Shown here one piece after another: positions 12,857-25,167 of a stretch of 64,000 nucleotides of DNA. The translations under genes and the position numbers were made by a program. This DNA comes from Theobroma cacao. Its lineage: Eukaryota; Streptophyta; Magnoliopsida; Malvales; Malvaceae. The notes beneath the pieces were generated by a model that saw nothing but the letters and a program-made list of their open reading frames with translations, did no database searches and had not been told where the DNA came from. Location: contig NC_030858.1 of assembly GCF_000208745.1 (NCBI RefSeq), forward strand, positions 22,338,110-22,402,109. Reading direction: 5' to 3'. Position 1 is the stretch's first letter. Each line of letters starts with the position of its first letter.

Positions 12857-13737
12857 CTTCATTTTAAAGATTATGTATGGGTTTTCAAACTATATTTTAT
12901 TTAAAACGTTTTGAACAAATTTGTATATGTTTGGAAACAAGTTTCAAGATTCCTAGGATATTTGATTGTACTTGGGATGTCACATGCAATTTTTTGAAAT
13001 ATTTGATACGCTTGCAAAAGTGGACTTTGAGAATTTTTGTGATATTTGATACGCATTCAACAAATGAACTCTGAAAATCTTTGATATATTTGATACGTTT
13101 GAAAGGATGGCTTTGGATTCATTTGAAATTACTATAATTACATTATTCTGAAAGTGCATTTGACAAACACTCTTTCGTTTAGTTTGTTCCGCTTTTTCAT
13201 ATCTACTCATAGAGTTATTTATAACTCATACATATAAGATACAGTTGTTGTTGCAGATTAGTAATTTTCTTGGTTCGTTGTCCTTTGGGAAGAGCTACTT
13301 CCACAATCAATTTTGGTAGGTGATCAATAAGGCATTCAATAGGTGTCACAGCCTCTTTGCTTTGAATCGTACTTTGCTAGAGTGTCTATTGCATTTGTCT
13401 AATTATGGACTTTTGACTTTAATTACGTTTTGTTATAAATGTTACACTATGAAATTGCCATGAAATGGCTTACATTTGAATTTGTCCACGATGGTTTATA
13501 GTTTGAACTTTGAAATTTGTTTTACTTTCGCACTTCCAAGTATAGATTCGTGTAAACTGATGTTTTGATGTTCGGCATAACTATAATCATACATGTTTTG
13601 TATAAAAGTTCACGTTGATGAGACCCATGGCGTGCTTTGATTTATTAGTTCGTTTATTTTGAAACTTGTATAGGTTAATAAAATCACTCCCATCAACACC
13701 CTTGTACCAGTCATGATCTCGGGTTTGGATTGTGACA
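12857..13737. other. Right part of the old host repeat, possible LTR end
   Basis: Degenerate blocks of the type 'gatatttgatacg' recur between 12,955 and 13,100. The segment ends gggtttggattgtgaca at 13,737, which looks like an LTR 3' terminus (its inverse starts TGTCACAATCC). A matching opposite terminus was not found in the window, so the LTR interpretation is tentative. No gene is visible. Confidence 0.35.
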
Positions 13738-16700
13738 ATTGATTACCTTATGGACAACCTAAAAATGAGGCAATGAAATACCACTATAATGGATGGCCTA
13801 TATACTGAAGCTACGAAATACCACTACCATTATTTTGTGTTATTATACAAGTACAAATTATAGTCATAGACTTTTAATTTCATTGAATCGAGTTAAATCA
13901 AACCTGAATTTACACAGATTTTTAAGATTCGAATCCGCTTTATCAACTCAACTAGGCTGGTGAGGGCTAGAATTCACCCAATTAGGCTACATTTGCCTAT
14001 ACCGCACTACCTAAGCTACAAATGAACAAGCTTGAAAAAGAATAACTCATTCCATTTAATAGAGCGTAAAAACATCCTCACAAATCTGTCAAAAAGGAAA
14101 AGGAAAAACGGTGCAGTATTGGTTCTTGCTTTCTAAAGAATTTTCCAGCCAACTCTTATACCACTTTAAACTGGGCTCATCAAGTAGGATGGATATTACC
14201 AATGGAACCTAGACACATCCTTGCACATCAGATGGCATCCCAATGTCAAGCCCCTTTGCCTAAACTACAGCCAACAAGCCAAATGCAAAACATGTTCAAC
14301 AGAGCAGTCATACCCATGTGCCAGGCTTGGATTCTGATCTTGACCTTCGAGCTAAGAGAATAACCTTGGCTTACTATAAAAATTACGAATTCAGAACTGC
14401 TTCTCAAATAGCCTTCACTCTATTTCTTACAGGATAAATAAAGCATTCGCCTTTCTAACTCAAAAGTGTTGCAGCCACATCCTGGGAAAAGAATGACAAA
14501 GTGGGAACCTGTACAACCCCACTCCATGCATATCCTAAGCCAGCCCCGATAAATAAAGGAAGCCTCAAAACAAAATATACGGAAGTGGTGATACTAAGCT
14601 GAGTTTTTCACAGATATCATGCTTGAATTCAAACAGTCTGAGGCACTTTTGTAGCATTCTCCTCCTGCAATGGTTGAGTTTGGGTAAAGGCACCAAACAG
14701 AGTGATAGACCACTAAACAGTAAAATATAGTAGCCAATAATTCTCAGAGCAAACCCACATGATTTAAAATTTAAAACTGCCGTGCATTGTTCAAGCATTT
14801 AACAAAAAAGAAAAAAAAACACCCACAAAAGTGGATTACGCTTAGTGCCAAAAGATTCAATGACAAAGTGTTCCATGAATATGACTCATCAATAACAGCT
14901 TACAGATTCAAGCAGATGAAGGAATGGCTTTAAGGATCACCAAAGCAATACACAACAAATTGAACTGAACATGGGACAGAGGACCACAAGCAGTGTCGCC
15001 AAATCCGTGAAAAAGCAGACAATAAAAGCAGCAAAAGTGATGCAGAAACCATTCAAGTAAAGCAATGCCTCACAAACTTACAACACCACAACCTTTTCAA
15101 CAGTTAGAGCTGCATAATTACTTGCATCATTTATTATATCTCCAATATTTTTTCAATCTGGAATAGGAACTGAGAAATATTAGCGACTGCTTCTAACTTC
15201 TAAGATTGAATGTTTTTTTCTTTTTGGTTCTCTGTGATAAATAATAGAAAAATGCTAATTGTGGGATTAAACAATATAAGATTTCCTTTAGTTACTGTAC
15301 TGTATTTTTAAGCGTGTAAATTATAATTTTATATGTAGATTTAAAATTTTAGATTATTTAGGCTAATTTTTATAGTGTTTTGCTCATTTTCCAAGTATTA
15401 GGTTTTATGAGTCTACTAGCAAAAAGCCCATACATAGCAGCGGCTCCACTTATTTTTTAGTACAATAGAAAATTAATTTTATTAATTTTTAAAAATATTC
15501 ATATTTTATTACAGGCTATAAAATCGTGTTAGTTGTGGAAACACAATATAAAAGATAAGATGATCATCAAAATATAATGTTAAACAAACTACAAAAGGAA
15601 TAAAAAAAATTTTGATGAAAACTTTTTTTATATATTCTACTGATAGGGAATCAACCTTTTTTTATAAATTTTCTTCTTTCATTTGTTATTTTCCTTTTTT
15701 CCCTTTTATTCTTTTCTTCCCTTTCTTCTCCTTTTCTCTCCTTTTTTTCATTTTTCTTCTTTCTTCCCAACCTCTGCCTTGCTGTTGTTGGCCTAGTCTA
15801 TTATTGATCTAGTAACAGAAGGCCGGATCAGAAGGTGGCTCTTCATCCACTCCCTTCCTCTCTCTCTTCTCTCTACCCTTCAATCTTTTGATGCTCTCAT
15901 TCATCCTCCATTCTACCTGATCTCCTTTCCCCCCATATTTTCTAGCATTGCCAACCTCTCTCCCTTCCCCTCCGCCTCCCTTAGCCCCTCTCTATCTTCC
16001 CTCTTACTTTCTTTTTCTCTCATGTTTCCTTCCCAAAAATTTAAAACAAAAATGAAATCAGAAAAATAATTAAGGTAAAAAAAATCCCCATTATTGAAAA
16101 TTCGAGGGAAAAAAAACACAATGATAGCCACAGTTTCATACAATGGTTGAACCAAGTGTCAAGCACCCATAAAATGTCTTCTAGTTTCAATAAGTTACAA
16201 ATTTGGTGTTATGTACTTATTAGGATTTAGAGCTTAGCTTAAAACTACAATGTAATTTCAATTTCGATAGCTTTAGTTTAACATAAAATTATTATCAAAA
16301 AAGTTCCAGCATTATTGCTCTTAGATTGTGTGATGCAATAAACCTTAGGTGTGACTCCTTAGAAACCCTATGCATGAAGCTTAGGGATTTTTTCTTTTCT
16401 TCTCTTTTTCTTTAATGAATTTTATATGCTATCTCAAGAAATCAAATAAAAATTAGCCATAAGCCCTAATCACCTACCTATCCTACATCAGTTTTAAAGA
16501 TGCAAGAGGGATAGAAGCTACTTAGAGACATTAAATTACTTAGAGATTTTATTTTATTACTTTGTTGCATTTTATGAGCTTAATTGTAATTTATAGGTAT
16601 ACACTTCTTAGATTATTTATGATATTTTATATTAGTTTTCCTTTTGCTTATCTTTCAAAGATTAGGCTTTAGGGTTGTATATGGTATTTGCATTTAAGGT

Positions 16701-16741
16701 GTAAGGCTTAGCTCTTAAGTAACTATGTTATTATATTCAGA
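13738..16741. other. Intergenic region, no supported gene
   Basis: The stretch 13,950-15,150 is less AT-rich than its surroundings and has a 77-codon minus-strand ORF (14,565-14,798). That ORF resembles no family I know, and I see no splice-linked coding partner. It could be non-coding transcript or UTR-like sequence. The stretch 15,650-16,030 is strongly pyrimidine-rich on the plus strand, and its ORFs are low complexity. The remainder is AT-rich and featureless. Confidence 0.4.
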
Positions 16742-18338
16742 GAAATCACACATGTAGCACCTGAACTACAATAAAATGTACAAATTGATACTTGAACAAA
16801 AAATGTTATACAAATCATGTACCATGTCAGTCTAAATTAACATAACATCAACCTAGTTCGCCCATGTAGCATCTAACCAATACAATTATGCCATGTATAC
16901 GCCATGCATGAAATTAAAAAAATGAATTGAATTTCGACATGGATGCCACATGACAATCCATAATTGGTAGATTTTGAGTAAAAAAATTTTAATTTCTTAG
17001 TTTTTTTTAAATAGATTTTCAAGTTTAAAATTTTCAAAGAAAAAAAAGATAAATATTAGTACAAAAGATTAAAAACAATTAATATTTGCAAAAAAACATA
17101 GATACCTTTCTTCTTTTCAAGATTTTCTCACAATTTCCCTCTCTCTCTCTCGCCAAGCAAACAGTCTTTAAACAAGTTGAAAAAATCAATCAATACCCCA
17201 TTTCTTATTCTTTCCTCCACCACTGTCAATAAATCATGAAAATGGAGTCCATCTCTCCAGAAAATTCTATCATAACCATAGAGCCTCTAGTACATGAGAT
17301 GCATTTTTCTCAAGTTTCTACAAAATCAAACTAAAACCTACAAAGTAAACTTGGAGAACAAGCTTCAAATCTAGACAAACCACTTGGAGCATCAAAATCA
17401 AGCAAATACCATCCAAGTCACTTCCCAATTTCCATAAGACACAAGCACAAATTAAATCAGTACAGACCTATTTGACTAAAAACGAATGAATATCTTTAGA
17501 AGTAATTAAATTTTAAATCCAACCAAAAAATGCTTCAATTCCAAACTAAACAACTAGAACATTTAAATAACCATAGAGTACATAGTACACAAGAAACATT
17601 TTTCTCAAGTTTCTACAAAATCAAACTAAAACCTACAAAGTAAACCTGGAGAACAAGCTTCAAGTCTAGACAAATCATTTGAAGCATCAAAATCAAGCAA
17701 ATACCATCCAACTCACTTTCCAATTTCTATAAGACACGCACACACAAATTAAATCAGTACAAACCCATTTGACTAAACATGAATGAATATCTTTAGGAGT
17801 AATTTAAATTTTAAATCTAATCAAAAAAAGCTTCAATTCCAATCTAAACACCTAGAACATCAAAATCATTTTGGAGTTAGGGTTTGGTAAAGGTGGGTGA
17901 GAATGAAAATGGGGATAAGGAAATTAGAGAGATTCTGAACCAGTGTAAACGGTGAGATACTCTTGGATTTCTCCACATACTATAATATTTTAATATTTTA
18001 CTATAATTTTTTTTTTCAAAATTTGAAACTTAAGATTTTATTTTTAGAAAAAACAACTAAAAAATGAATTTTTTTACCCAATATTCACCAACTGTGAGTT
18101 GCCATATGGATCCACATGGAAATTCAAAGAATTACTCAATTTTTTATTTCACATGTGGCTTGCACATGGTGTGCTTGTATAGGTCAGATGCTACGTAGGC
18201 AAGGTGGGTAATTATGTTAAAATTTGCACTAACACAATACATGATTTGAAAGTTATGGATGCAAATTGTATATTTTTTTATGTTTAGTTACCAATTTGTA
18301 CAATTTATTATAATTCAGGTAGCATATGTGTGATTAAC
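16742..18338. mobile_element. Element with about 300-bp terminal inverted repeats (Mutator-like type)
   Basis: The left arm (about 16,742-17,050) and right arm (about 18,030-18,338) are imperfect inverse complements. Shared blocks include atcacacatgtagcacctga, aatgtacaaattg, aacataa, gtagcatctaacc and ccacatg. The middle carries a ~295-bp tandem duplication. No transposase is visible, so it is non-autonomous. Long inverted repeats with a non-coding middle fit a Mutator-like derivative. I could not identify the 9-11-bp target duplication, so the exact ends and superfamily are uncertain. Confidence 0.65.
17276..17866. repeat. Tandem duplication, period about 295 bp
   Basis: The unit starting ccatagag at 17,276 recurs at 17,571. 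Long nearly identical blocks follow each start (for example ctcaagtttctacaaaatca and ggagaacaagcttcaa). It lies between the inverted arms of the surrounding element, so it is internal to that element. No ORF. Confidence 0.8.
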
Positions 18339-19239
18339 CCTTTTATTTATTTATTTATTTTTGGTATAAGTACCTATGTTATTTAAATTTCAATAGCCGT
18401 CGTTTAATATAAAATTATTATCAGAAATTTCCAGCATTACAGCTCTTATCTCCCATGATGCAATCAGCCTTTGATGTCTCTTAAAGAGCCCTTGAAGCTA
18501 AAAGATTTCTTCTCTTCTCTCCATTCAATATTCTCTTTGTTCTCAAGAACTCAGATATAAAAATTGTCAAAAACTTTATTCACTTGGCTATCCTAAAAAA
18601 CAGTGAAACAGAAAATAAATTTAACTCTTTCAGTGCTATTTTACTATGTAATTTGAGATAGCTCATTATGTTTAAAAGATATTTTAAACAAACAAGCCAC
18701 TACAAGTTCTAAACAAAGTCATCATACAAGGATTTAGAAACTGCACGAATAAACCATATTGAGAAGATAAAAGAAGTGTGTGCTTAAAGGAATGGTTAAG
18801 CACACCGGCATCACTAGACTAACTTGATTTTGATGGTACTCAGAAGAAAATCTTATCAGAATAATGCTAACAGTCAAAATTTTTGTAGCACAGGTGGCAG
18901 CAATCAGTGTATTCCTATAGCAAATTGGACAAAATCTGTAATATTTCTGTTACATTATTGTCGTAAATAAAATCTAATTACTTCTTTCAAGCTGGCAGTC
19001 AAGAGAGGTAAGTCAATAACTTTCAACAATCAAGCCAAATAGGCAGAAAGTTTCCCTATGTAATAATTCATCAAATAGCAAGACAATCTGCAACTTTAGG
19101 ACACTTTTTTAACAAGAACGGACACATATAGTCCTTGCAGAAGATGACTGTACGTTAATCTCAAACAATTAAATGAACCACAGATAGCATTACCTTCTAA
19201 ATTTCAATCTACATGGCAATTAGAGAGACAGACTTATTT
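18339..19239. other. Spacer and probable 3' UTR of the AGTRAP-like gene
   Basis: This lies downstream of the minus-strand stop codon at 19,240. The base composition rises toward 19,239, consistent with a 3' untranslated region, but I could not fix a polyadenylation site. No other gene is visible. Confidence 0.4.
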
Positions 19240-20347
19240 CTAAATTGAGCTGTCTGTTAGATCTACTGCACCTATTCCAGAAGGAAGTTCAGAACGCTGC
19301 TCAAAAAAGAAAAGAAAAGCAAAGCATAGCCCTAACAAGTGGCAATATCAGCAATAAGTCTAAGCACAAAAGGGGAAACGAACACAAAGAGACACACAGA
19401 TGCTTACATCAATAGCCTGAAGAGTCCTGACGGGAGAGAACTTCAGCTGAGAAGCGTCAGCACCAGAAGCAGATTCATTTCCACTAATAGCATCATTATG
19501 ACCCTGTGAAAAAATAAATAAAATCAAAATGCGTGAGAATGAAATTTAAAATTGGATACAGACTCATCAAGTAATTAGGAAAAACAGAGGAAGAAGGGTT
19601 ACAAGAAAAGAATTTCTATTGTGTTGTTGACGGTCTTCAAAGAGAGAAGAGTAATAAGCAGGATCATAGATGGCGCCTCCTAAAACGTCATCACTGTCAT
19701 TGTGAGAGCATTGTCTAAGTATGGAATTGGATGGAGTTGCAGGGTTTAGAAAACTATTTCTCAAATCGAAATCGGGGTCTCGTGGACCTGCACCACTGTC
19801 TACATAAGAAACCCCCAGCCTATATATTTGAATCCATAACAGGGACGACCACAACCTCACAAAAAACCCTATGATTTCCATTGCCAGCGTTAGTCTGACT
19901 GAGAAGATGAACAGCATTCCATGACTCTCACTCTCCGACGATATGTTCCAAATATCGTGGGAAAAGAGGATGAACCACGAAATGTCCAGCAGAATGGCGC
20001 AGAAGAGCAAGACGGCGTAGGTTCGGCCTAAGCTCTGACTGCTGCTCTCGATGGCCACCAAAGCGAACAACGCTATGCCCAAATCGATCAGCAACACTCC
20101 GTTGTACAATGCGCCCAGGGATCCGATCAAGGCGCACCCAATCTGACCAATCAAATCAACTGAATAAGTTTGTTTCTTTCAACAATGAAAGAAACCCTAG
20201 AAACTACCACTATTAAAAACATTCTGAGAAAAAAAAAATTACTTGGATGTAAATGAGGAGGACGGCCACATATTGGAGCCTATCATAATCGCGAATACAA
20301 GCGTGAATCCCATCTCTCAGATTCTGAGAGCAACACCAAACCATCAT
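19240..20347 (-). CDS. AGTRAP-like multi-pass membrane protein (265 aa, 4 exons)
   Basis: The exons, in transcript order, are 20,347-20,243, 20,142-19,603, 19,503-19,408 and 19,296-19,240. They total 798 bases in frame, with GT-AG introns and a TAG stop. The product begins MMVWCCSQNLRDG. Hydrophobic segments lie at about residues 26-50, 52-68, 77-97 and 112-140 (YAVLLFCAILLDISWFILF is the clearest). A hydrophilic tail of about 120 residues is rich in Ser, Asn and Asp. Spacing and sequence around the third and fourth segments resemble the angiotensin II type-1 receptor-associated protein family, whose animal members are small membrane proteins modulating receptor traffic. The plant role is not established here. 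The first of two tandem ATGs (20,347 and 20,344) was chosen. A five-codon upstream ORF ends on this start. Confidence 0.85.
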
Positions 20348-20361
20348 CTGCTGCGATTCAT
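20344..20361 (-). promoter_or_regulatory. Short upstream ORF overlapping the start codon of the AGTRAP-like gene
   Basis: On the minus strand an ATG at 20,361 opens five codons and stops at TGA 20,346-20,344. The TGA overlaps the main ATG at 20,347. If the transcript leader includes it, initiation at the main start would depend on leaky scanning or reinitiation. The transcription start is unknown, so the role is inferred. Confidence 0.4.
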
Positions 20362-21865
20362 CCAATTTTGATTGGGCACTAAAAGCAATCTTAAATCTGA
20401 TAAAAAAAACTGTTTGTGGTTGTTTGGCTTTGGCGGGACTACATTGAAATGAAATTAAACCAAAAAAAAAAAAACGTATACGACTGCTTATGAGTCACTG
20501 ATGAAATACTAGTAATTGAATCTTTAACGGAAAGAGAGCATCAACCCTCCTCAACTCTCCTCTCCTTGTTCTTTGCCCTTCTCAAACTACCTCTTCCCTC
20601 TTCCTCCTCACTCGCTTACTCCTCCTCTTTTTCCCTGTTTTAGTTCACCCCATTTTTCTTTCCTCCCTTTTTTTTTATTTTTTTTTATTATTTTAAAGAA
20701 TTAGAAATTAGAAATTAATTTTGCTTCTGAATGATCTGATTTCAGGTTTGACCTTTAGGTGAAAACACAAACAAGCAGTCCCTCGGTATATCTCCCCTTT
20801 ATCAGCCGCTTGCGCCACTTTTAATTACTATTCCCCCATTCGTGGTGTTTTTTTTTTCAATTTTTATGAAGTTCAAACATAAAATTTTAATTTTAATATA
20901 TTTTATAAATTTGATGTTTCATTATTTTTTATGTGTAGAGGGTTCTTCATCTCTCTTCAATGATTCTGTGTACACTTAGTAACGCTTGAATCATATTACT
21001 CCTACTTTTGATTGAGTTGGTATTCACACTTTTATGTAACACATTCGTTGATGTAACAGAATAATTTGAAAGTTAATTTCCAATTGCCAATGTTCTATGG
21101 CCACATTTTTCATAGATTGATATAAGTACTGCTATTCATATGAATGGTACACATTGTTCACATTTCATATTACGGTCAAAAAAAAACCTTAACTTAGCAT
21201 TAAGGATTAGTTCACCTTTTAAATAATTAATTATAAAAGTTATGATCTATTTGAGAAGAGTAAGCCATGATCAAGAAATTAGCGATTAAATTTACGATCA
21301 ATAGCACAATATCATTGCAACCAAATTATGAGTGGTAAAGCTTGCTATTGGCAATATGAGTGATGAACTATGGTTAAAGAATGAGTAATGAAATTTGCGA
21401 CAAGGTGCAAAATAACATTACAACCAAAGTAAGAGCAACAAAACTTGCGATTGAAAAATGAATTTATTGTTCTTTTCAAATATCAAATTTTCAACGCATG
21501 AAGTAATCAAGAGTAAAAGTCCTAGAAGTATCACACATGAGTAGGAAATAGGTTGTTCTAGATCTTATTGTTGCCAACCACTATTTCTCTTACTTGCACC
21601 TCCTTATAAAATATTTTACATCTCTACATTCAACAAGTGAAAGATAAATTGTATGGTGATAGTCACAATATCTTGGGTTAAAAGCTCTCTTAAGTTGTTG
21701 GTGGTCGCGAAACATAAGATAAGTTCACTTGTACATCCCTTATCAATTTGTGAAAAAGCGCCCTCACTCTATCTAGCGAGATTGATGATGGAGAATCAAT
21801 CTCTTTTTGTCTTCTTTTTAGGTTGTCTCTTCTAGGATGCAAATAAAGTCTAGGACCTCTTTTTT
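20362..21865. other. Promoter side of the AGTRAP-like gene and spacer
   Basis: The stretch 20,543-20,690 is strongly pyrimidine-rich on the plus strand (many CTCC/CTTC runs), i.e. a purine-rich tract relative to the minus-strand gene whose promoter should lie here. From about 20,700 the sequence is AT-rich. Degenerate 'aacttgcgattg'-type blocks recur between 21,280 and 21,450. No coding sequence is supported. Confidence 0.4.
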
Positions 21866-21867
21866 CT

Positions 21868-22420
21868 TTGCTTCATTCTTTAAATTGTGTTTATTGTTGG
21901 GATATTTCTTTTCTCAAAATGACTACTTCCCCTTTGCCTAAGAATCATGTTGTTGGTCTTTCGTATCTTTCAACTAAAGTAGGGAAGGTGGGAAAAGGTA
22001 AATTTTCCAAATGTACCTATACTCATCAACATACCTTGGATGCAAAATTTCACTAACTCCTCATTATGGGAATTTTGTATGTCCAGCATCATTTCCTTGA
22101 AGTGTTGGATATATTTAATGATATCTTCCCTAAACTTTTGATGCTCTCTTTCCACGTCAACAAGAGTAACTTTCACTTGGGTAAAAAAGAATTTCTCGCA
22201 AAACATCCTACTTATTTGACCCTAAGATTGCACAGAACCAAGATGGAGATTGATATATTAGGTATATGCCCTTATAGTAAGAGACTTGGAGAGTTCCTTT
22301 ACTTCAAATTATCTTTCAATCTCTCTACTCCAAAGGTCTTCACAAACTTCATAACATGCTCTCAAGCATCACCAATATTGCCATTAAATTGGTTGAACTT
22401 AAGGCGGGTGTAGTTTTTAG
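21868..22420 (-). pseudogene. Decayed Ty3/gypsy gag fragment
   Basis: Read on the minus strand from about 22,413, the translation resembles the retrotransposon Gag domain of plant Ty3/gypsy elements: LKFNQFNGNIGDA, HVMKFVKTFGVERL, then from 22,206 CEKFFFTQVKVTLVDVEREH and YIQHFKEMMLDI. The pieces lie in different frames, separated by frameshifts and stops, so it is non-functional. No protease or pol follows to the left. A probable LTR lies to the right (22,810-24,108), but its relation to this fragment is unclear. Confidence 0.7.
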
Positions 22421-22809
22421 GATACAGCTTAATAGCCACACTAATGGGATATAGGCAGCTTAAGATTAAACTCTGAAAAGTTGAGGCTTTTACTCTTATG
22501 GTCAAGTAGCTTTTGGAGCTCTCTTTTTGTCACAAAACCTTCCGTGGTGGTTGACAGCATTGTTGTAACAGAGTTTTTTTTTTCTTTTACTCAATCAACT
22601 GAATATTTTATTACATATCGAAAGATACATCCTGATCCCAAAATGGACCGACATGGTACCAAAGATAAAATCTCTTCACTAGAATCCCATCAAATACACC
22701 TACAAATATTGATAATATAATAAACTCAATACGCCAGCTTTATAACAAATTAGAAAATGGAAACAAACTACACCCAACAACTCATTAAAAACAACTGTCA
22801 AGATATATT

Positions 22810-24108
22810 TGATAACTATATTTTATATACTATTTTTAAGCCTTAATTCACATGATTTTTGCATAGTTTTCAAATAAAATAATTCATTTTTACCCCATTT
22901 TTTTAAAAATGTCTTCTTTTGTAAATAATTTTAAAATTTGTGAACTTATGTTTTTTTTTAATTTATGTAGGGAAATAAGGCTAAAATTCGGAATTTTCAT
23001 GCAAGCCATGCACAAGGGTCAAATTCCACCCCAAATTTGACTACCTTTGCATCAGAATTTGAGGAAGGCCGTGAGATACAAATTTGTTCAGCATCAAGTT
23101 AGCTTTCAGAAGGACTTGAAATCACTTAATTCCGATCTGGAAATCAAAAATTAGGGATGTTAAACAGAAAAATGGTCAAGTTGCCTGAAGCTGCATGCAT
23201 GCAAAATCATCACCTTTTAGCAAGTTTTTGGACAAGTTCATGCAAAATGCACGCAAGAAGTGGGCTGTCCAAGAGGGTTTGAAATCTGGAGGATTTTCTG
23301 GAGATATCAAAGAATTCAAATGGGAAGAGTCCTCACCTAATCAACTAAGTTTGGAGCCTAAATTCAAATCCTAAAGAGTTTAAATTTCAAGCCAGATTTT
23401 AGATGATTTTTAAGCTGATTTTCTTTGGAATAAAAAGGCATTAAATGAAGAAAATAATCAAGGGGAATTTCAGCTAAAATGGTTTAAAAATTGAAGAGGG
23501 AAAATTCAATTTGCAATTTGAATTCAAGGAAGCACTTGGACACATTCATCCTAGCATTGACGGCCACTTTGAAGCTTGAAGGAGTCAATTTTCACTCAAA
23601 ATTCAAGCTGGAAATTAGATAAAAGTCAGCCTGAAATCTAGCCAAGTGATCGAGTGAATTGAAAACTTGAATTCTGAATTTTAAAGGTGGAAGACTTAAG
23701 CCAAAACTCTCCTTCCTTTTGGCTATAAATACCTTGCCAGCCTAGCTCTTCAAGCAAGCCTTCTCTTCTTTATTTTCTGTAGTTTTTAGGATATTAGTTT
23801 AAGTTTCTTTTTATTTTTCAACAATTTTTCTTTTAGTTTTCTTGTGTAGCAGAAATTGGCTTTGAATTTCCAATTCGTGTAGTTTTAAGTTCAATAACAA
23901 TTCTATGTTTTTTTTTATTTTTTTCTACAATTATTTTTTTAGTTCATTCACTATTTCTATCTTTTACTTTGATGACTTTCCACCTAAACTTAAGTTCTTT
24001 CAAAAAAGGAGTTAGTTTGGAGAAAGCCTTTTAACTCAACTTCCTTGCTTATTTGTGTAAGTTGAATCCCTAAATCCATGTGTGAATATTAGAACACCAA
24101 AAGTATCA
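22810..24108 (+). mobile_element. Probable LTR of a gypsy-type element (about 1.3 kb)
   Basis: The segment begins TGATAACTAT and ends AAAAGTATCA, imperfect inverse complements with TG...CA ends. A TATA-like box ctataaatacc lies at 23,723-23,733, followed by a pyrimidine-rich leader, which suggests plus-strand transcription as in plant LTR promoters. The flanks atatt (left) and attat (right) are not a clean duplication, so the boundaries are tentative. No ORF. Confidence 0.45.
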
Positions 24109-24125
24109 ATTATTTAATGCATACA

Positions 24126-24518
24126 TGTTTGATTCATAAAGGTAGCCATTATTCGCAGCGAAAAAATAGAAAATTCTTGGTTAAGGCTAGATCTTCCTTT
24201 TCGCACTTCTCTATTATTTGTGACGGCTCTCAATAGGTAGATTCCGTTAGGTTAGAAGGGAAGAGGGGACCTAGGCATACATATATAATAAACAAAGCCC
24301 TAATACAAGCCTCCCCATTAAAAGCGTACTAGGCCAAGGCCTACATAACCGTCAAACCACACTACCTCGATTAGACGTGTAAAACCCATCATTAACTAAT
24401 CACTTTAATATCTATTGGGCTTTCATGCTTTGTCTCACAATAGAACTAAATTATCAATCTGTTTTATTAAATTAAAATTACCAATTAATAAAAGCCCACA
24501 TAATAGAAAATTCTAACA
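24126..24518 (-). repeat. Probable 3' LTR of the copia element (393 bp)
   Basis: On the minus strand the LTR starts TGTTAGAA at 24,518, directly after the purine tract TAAGTGGGAGAA (24,530-24,519). The far end AATCAAACA at 24,126 would give TGTT/AACA inverted termini. The left boundary is a best guess because no second LTR copy is present for comparison. Confidence 0.5.
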
Positions 24519-24530
24519 TTCTCCCACTTA
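24519..24530 (-). other. Polypurine tract of the copia element
   Basis: The minus-strand purine run TAAGTGGGAGAA sits immediately before the LTR start TGTTAGAA. This is the normal position of the plus-strand priming site in LTR retrotransposons. A similar run, AGTGGGAGTATG, occurs near 25,181-25,193 just before the RNase H stop. Confidence 0.6.
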
Positions 24531-25167
24531 GGCAATATTAATAAGAGTTTATTTTGACTTTAAGAAAAAATTTTAGAAAACAAGACTCCAGATTGATTGA
24601 CTTAATTTTGATGTGACCACAATTTATAAATATTTAGCCCTTAGAGACAACATCTTAATGATCCTGTCCAACAAAAACATCTAATACTAAATTATGGCAG
24701 TTATTATGCCACTTATTGACATAAGACCAATCCATAATTACAAGCACCAATAATCCTAATGTGGCTGTGTAGCAAGAAAATAACACCCAAATGTAATCTC
24801 AATGTGTTATCTTCATTGTCGGTCCTCTTGCTGATTTCTATAAATATGCTTGTATGTGAGAAATCTATTTGGCATTGACAACATGTTTGTATGTCTCTCA
24901 CTTATCCTTAAGGTTTCTTGCTAGTATCATTCATGAGACATATTAATAAAATCACTCTTGAGATAGACACCAATCTCAATCTCAAGATTTCATAAAGCAT
25001 ATATGCAAAATAACAATTAGATGTACATGCACAAATAATACCAAATAATAGCACGAATTATCAATTAACGATGATCATCAACAAATATAAAATCAAAGAT
25101 CTCATGATTATTTAAAAACAAATAGAAAAGGTCCCAACACAACTAAATGTAAACTATGATGTGAGAT

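Noticed and set aside
14565..14798. 77-codon minus-strand ORF in a less AT-rich patch.
   Set aside because: No recognisable domain or splice partner; kept only as part of an unassigned, possibly transcribed region.
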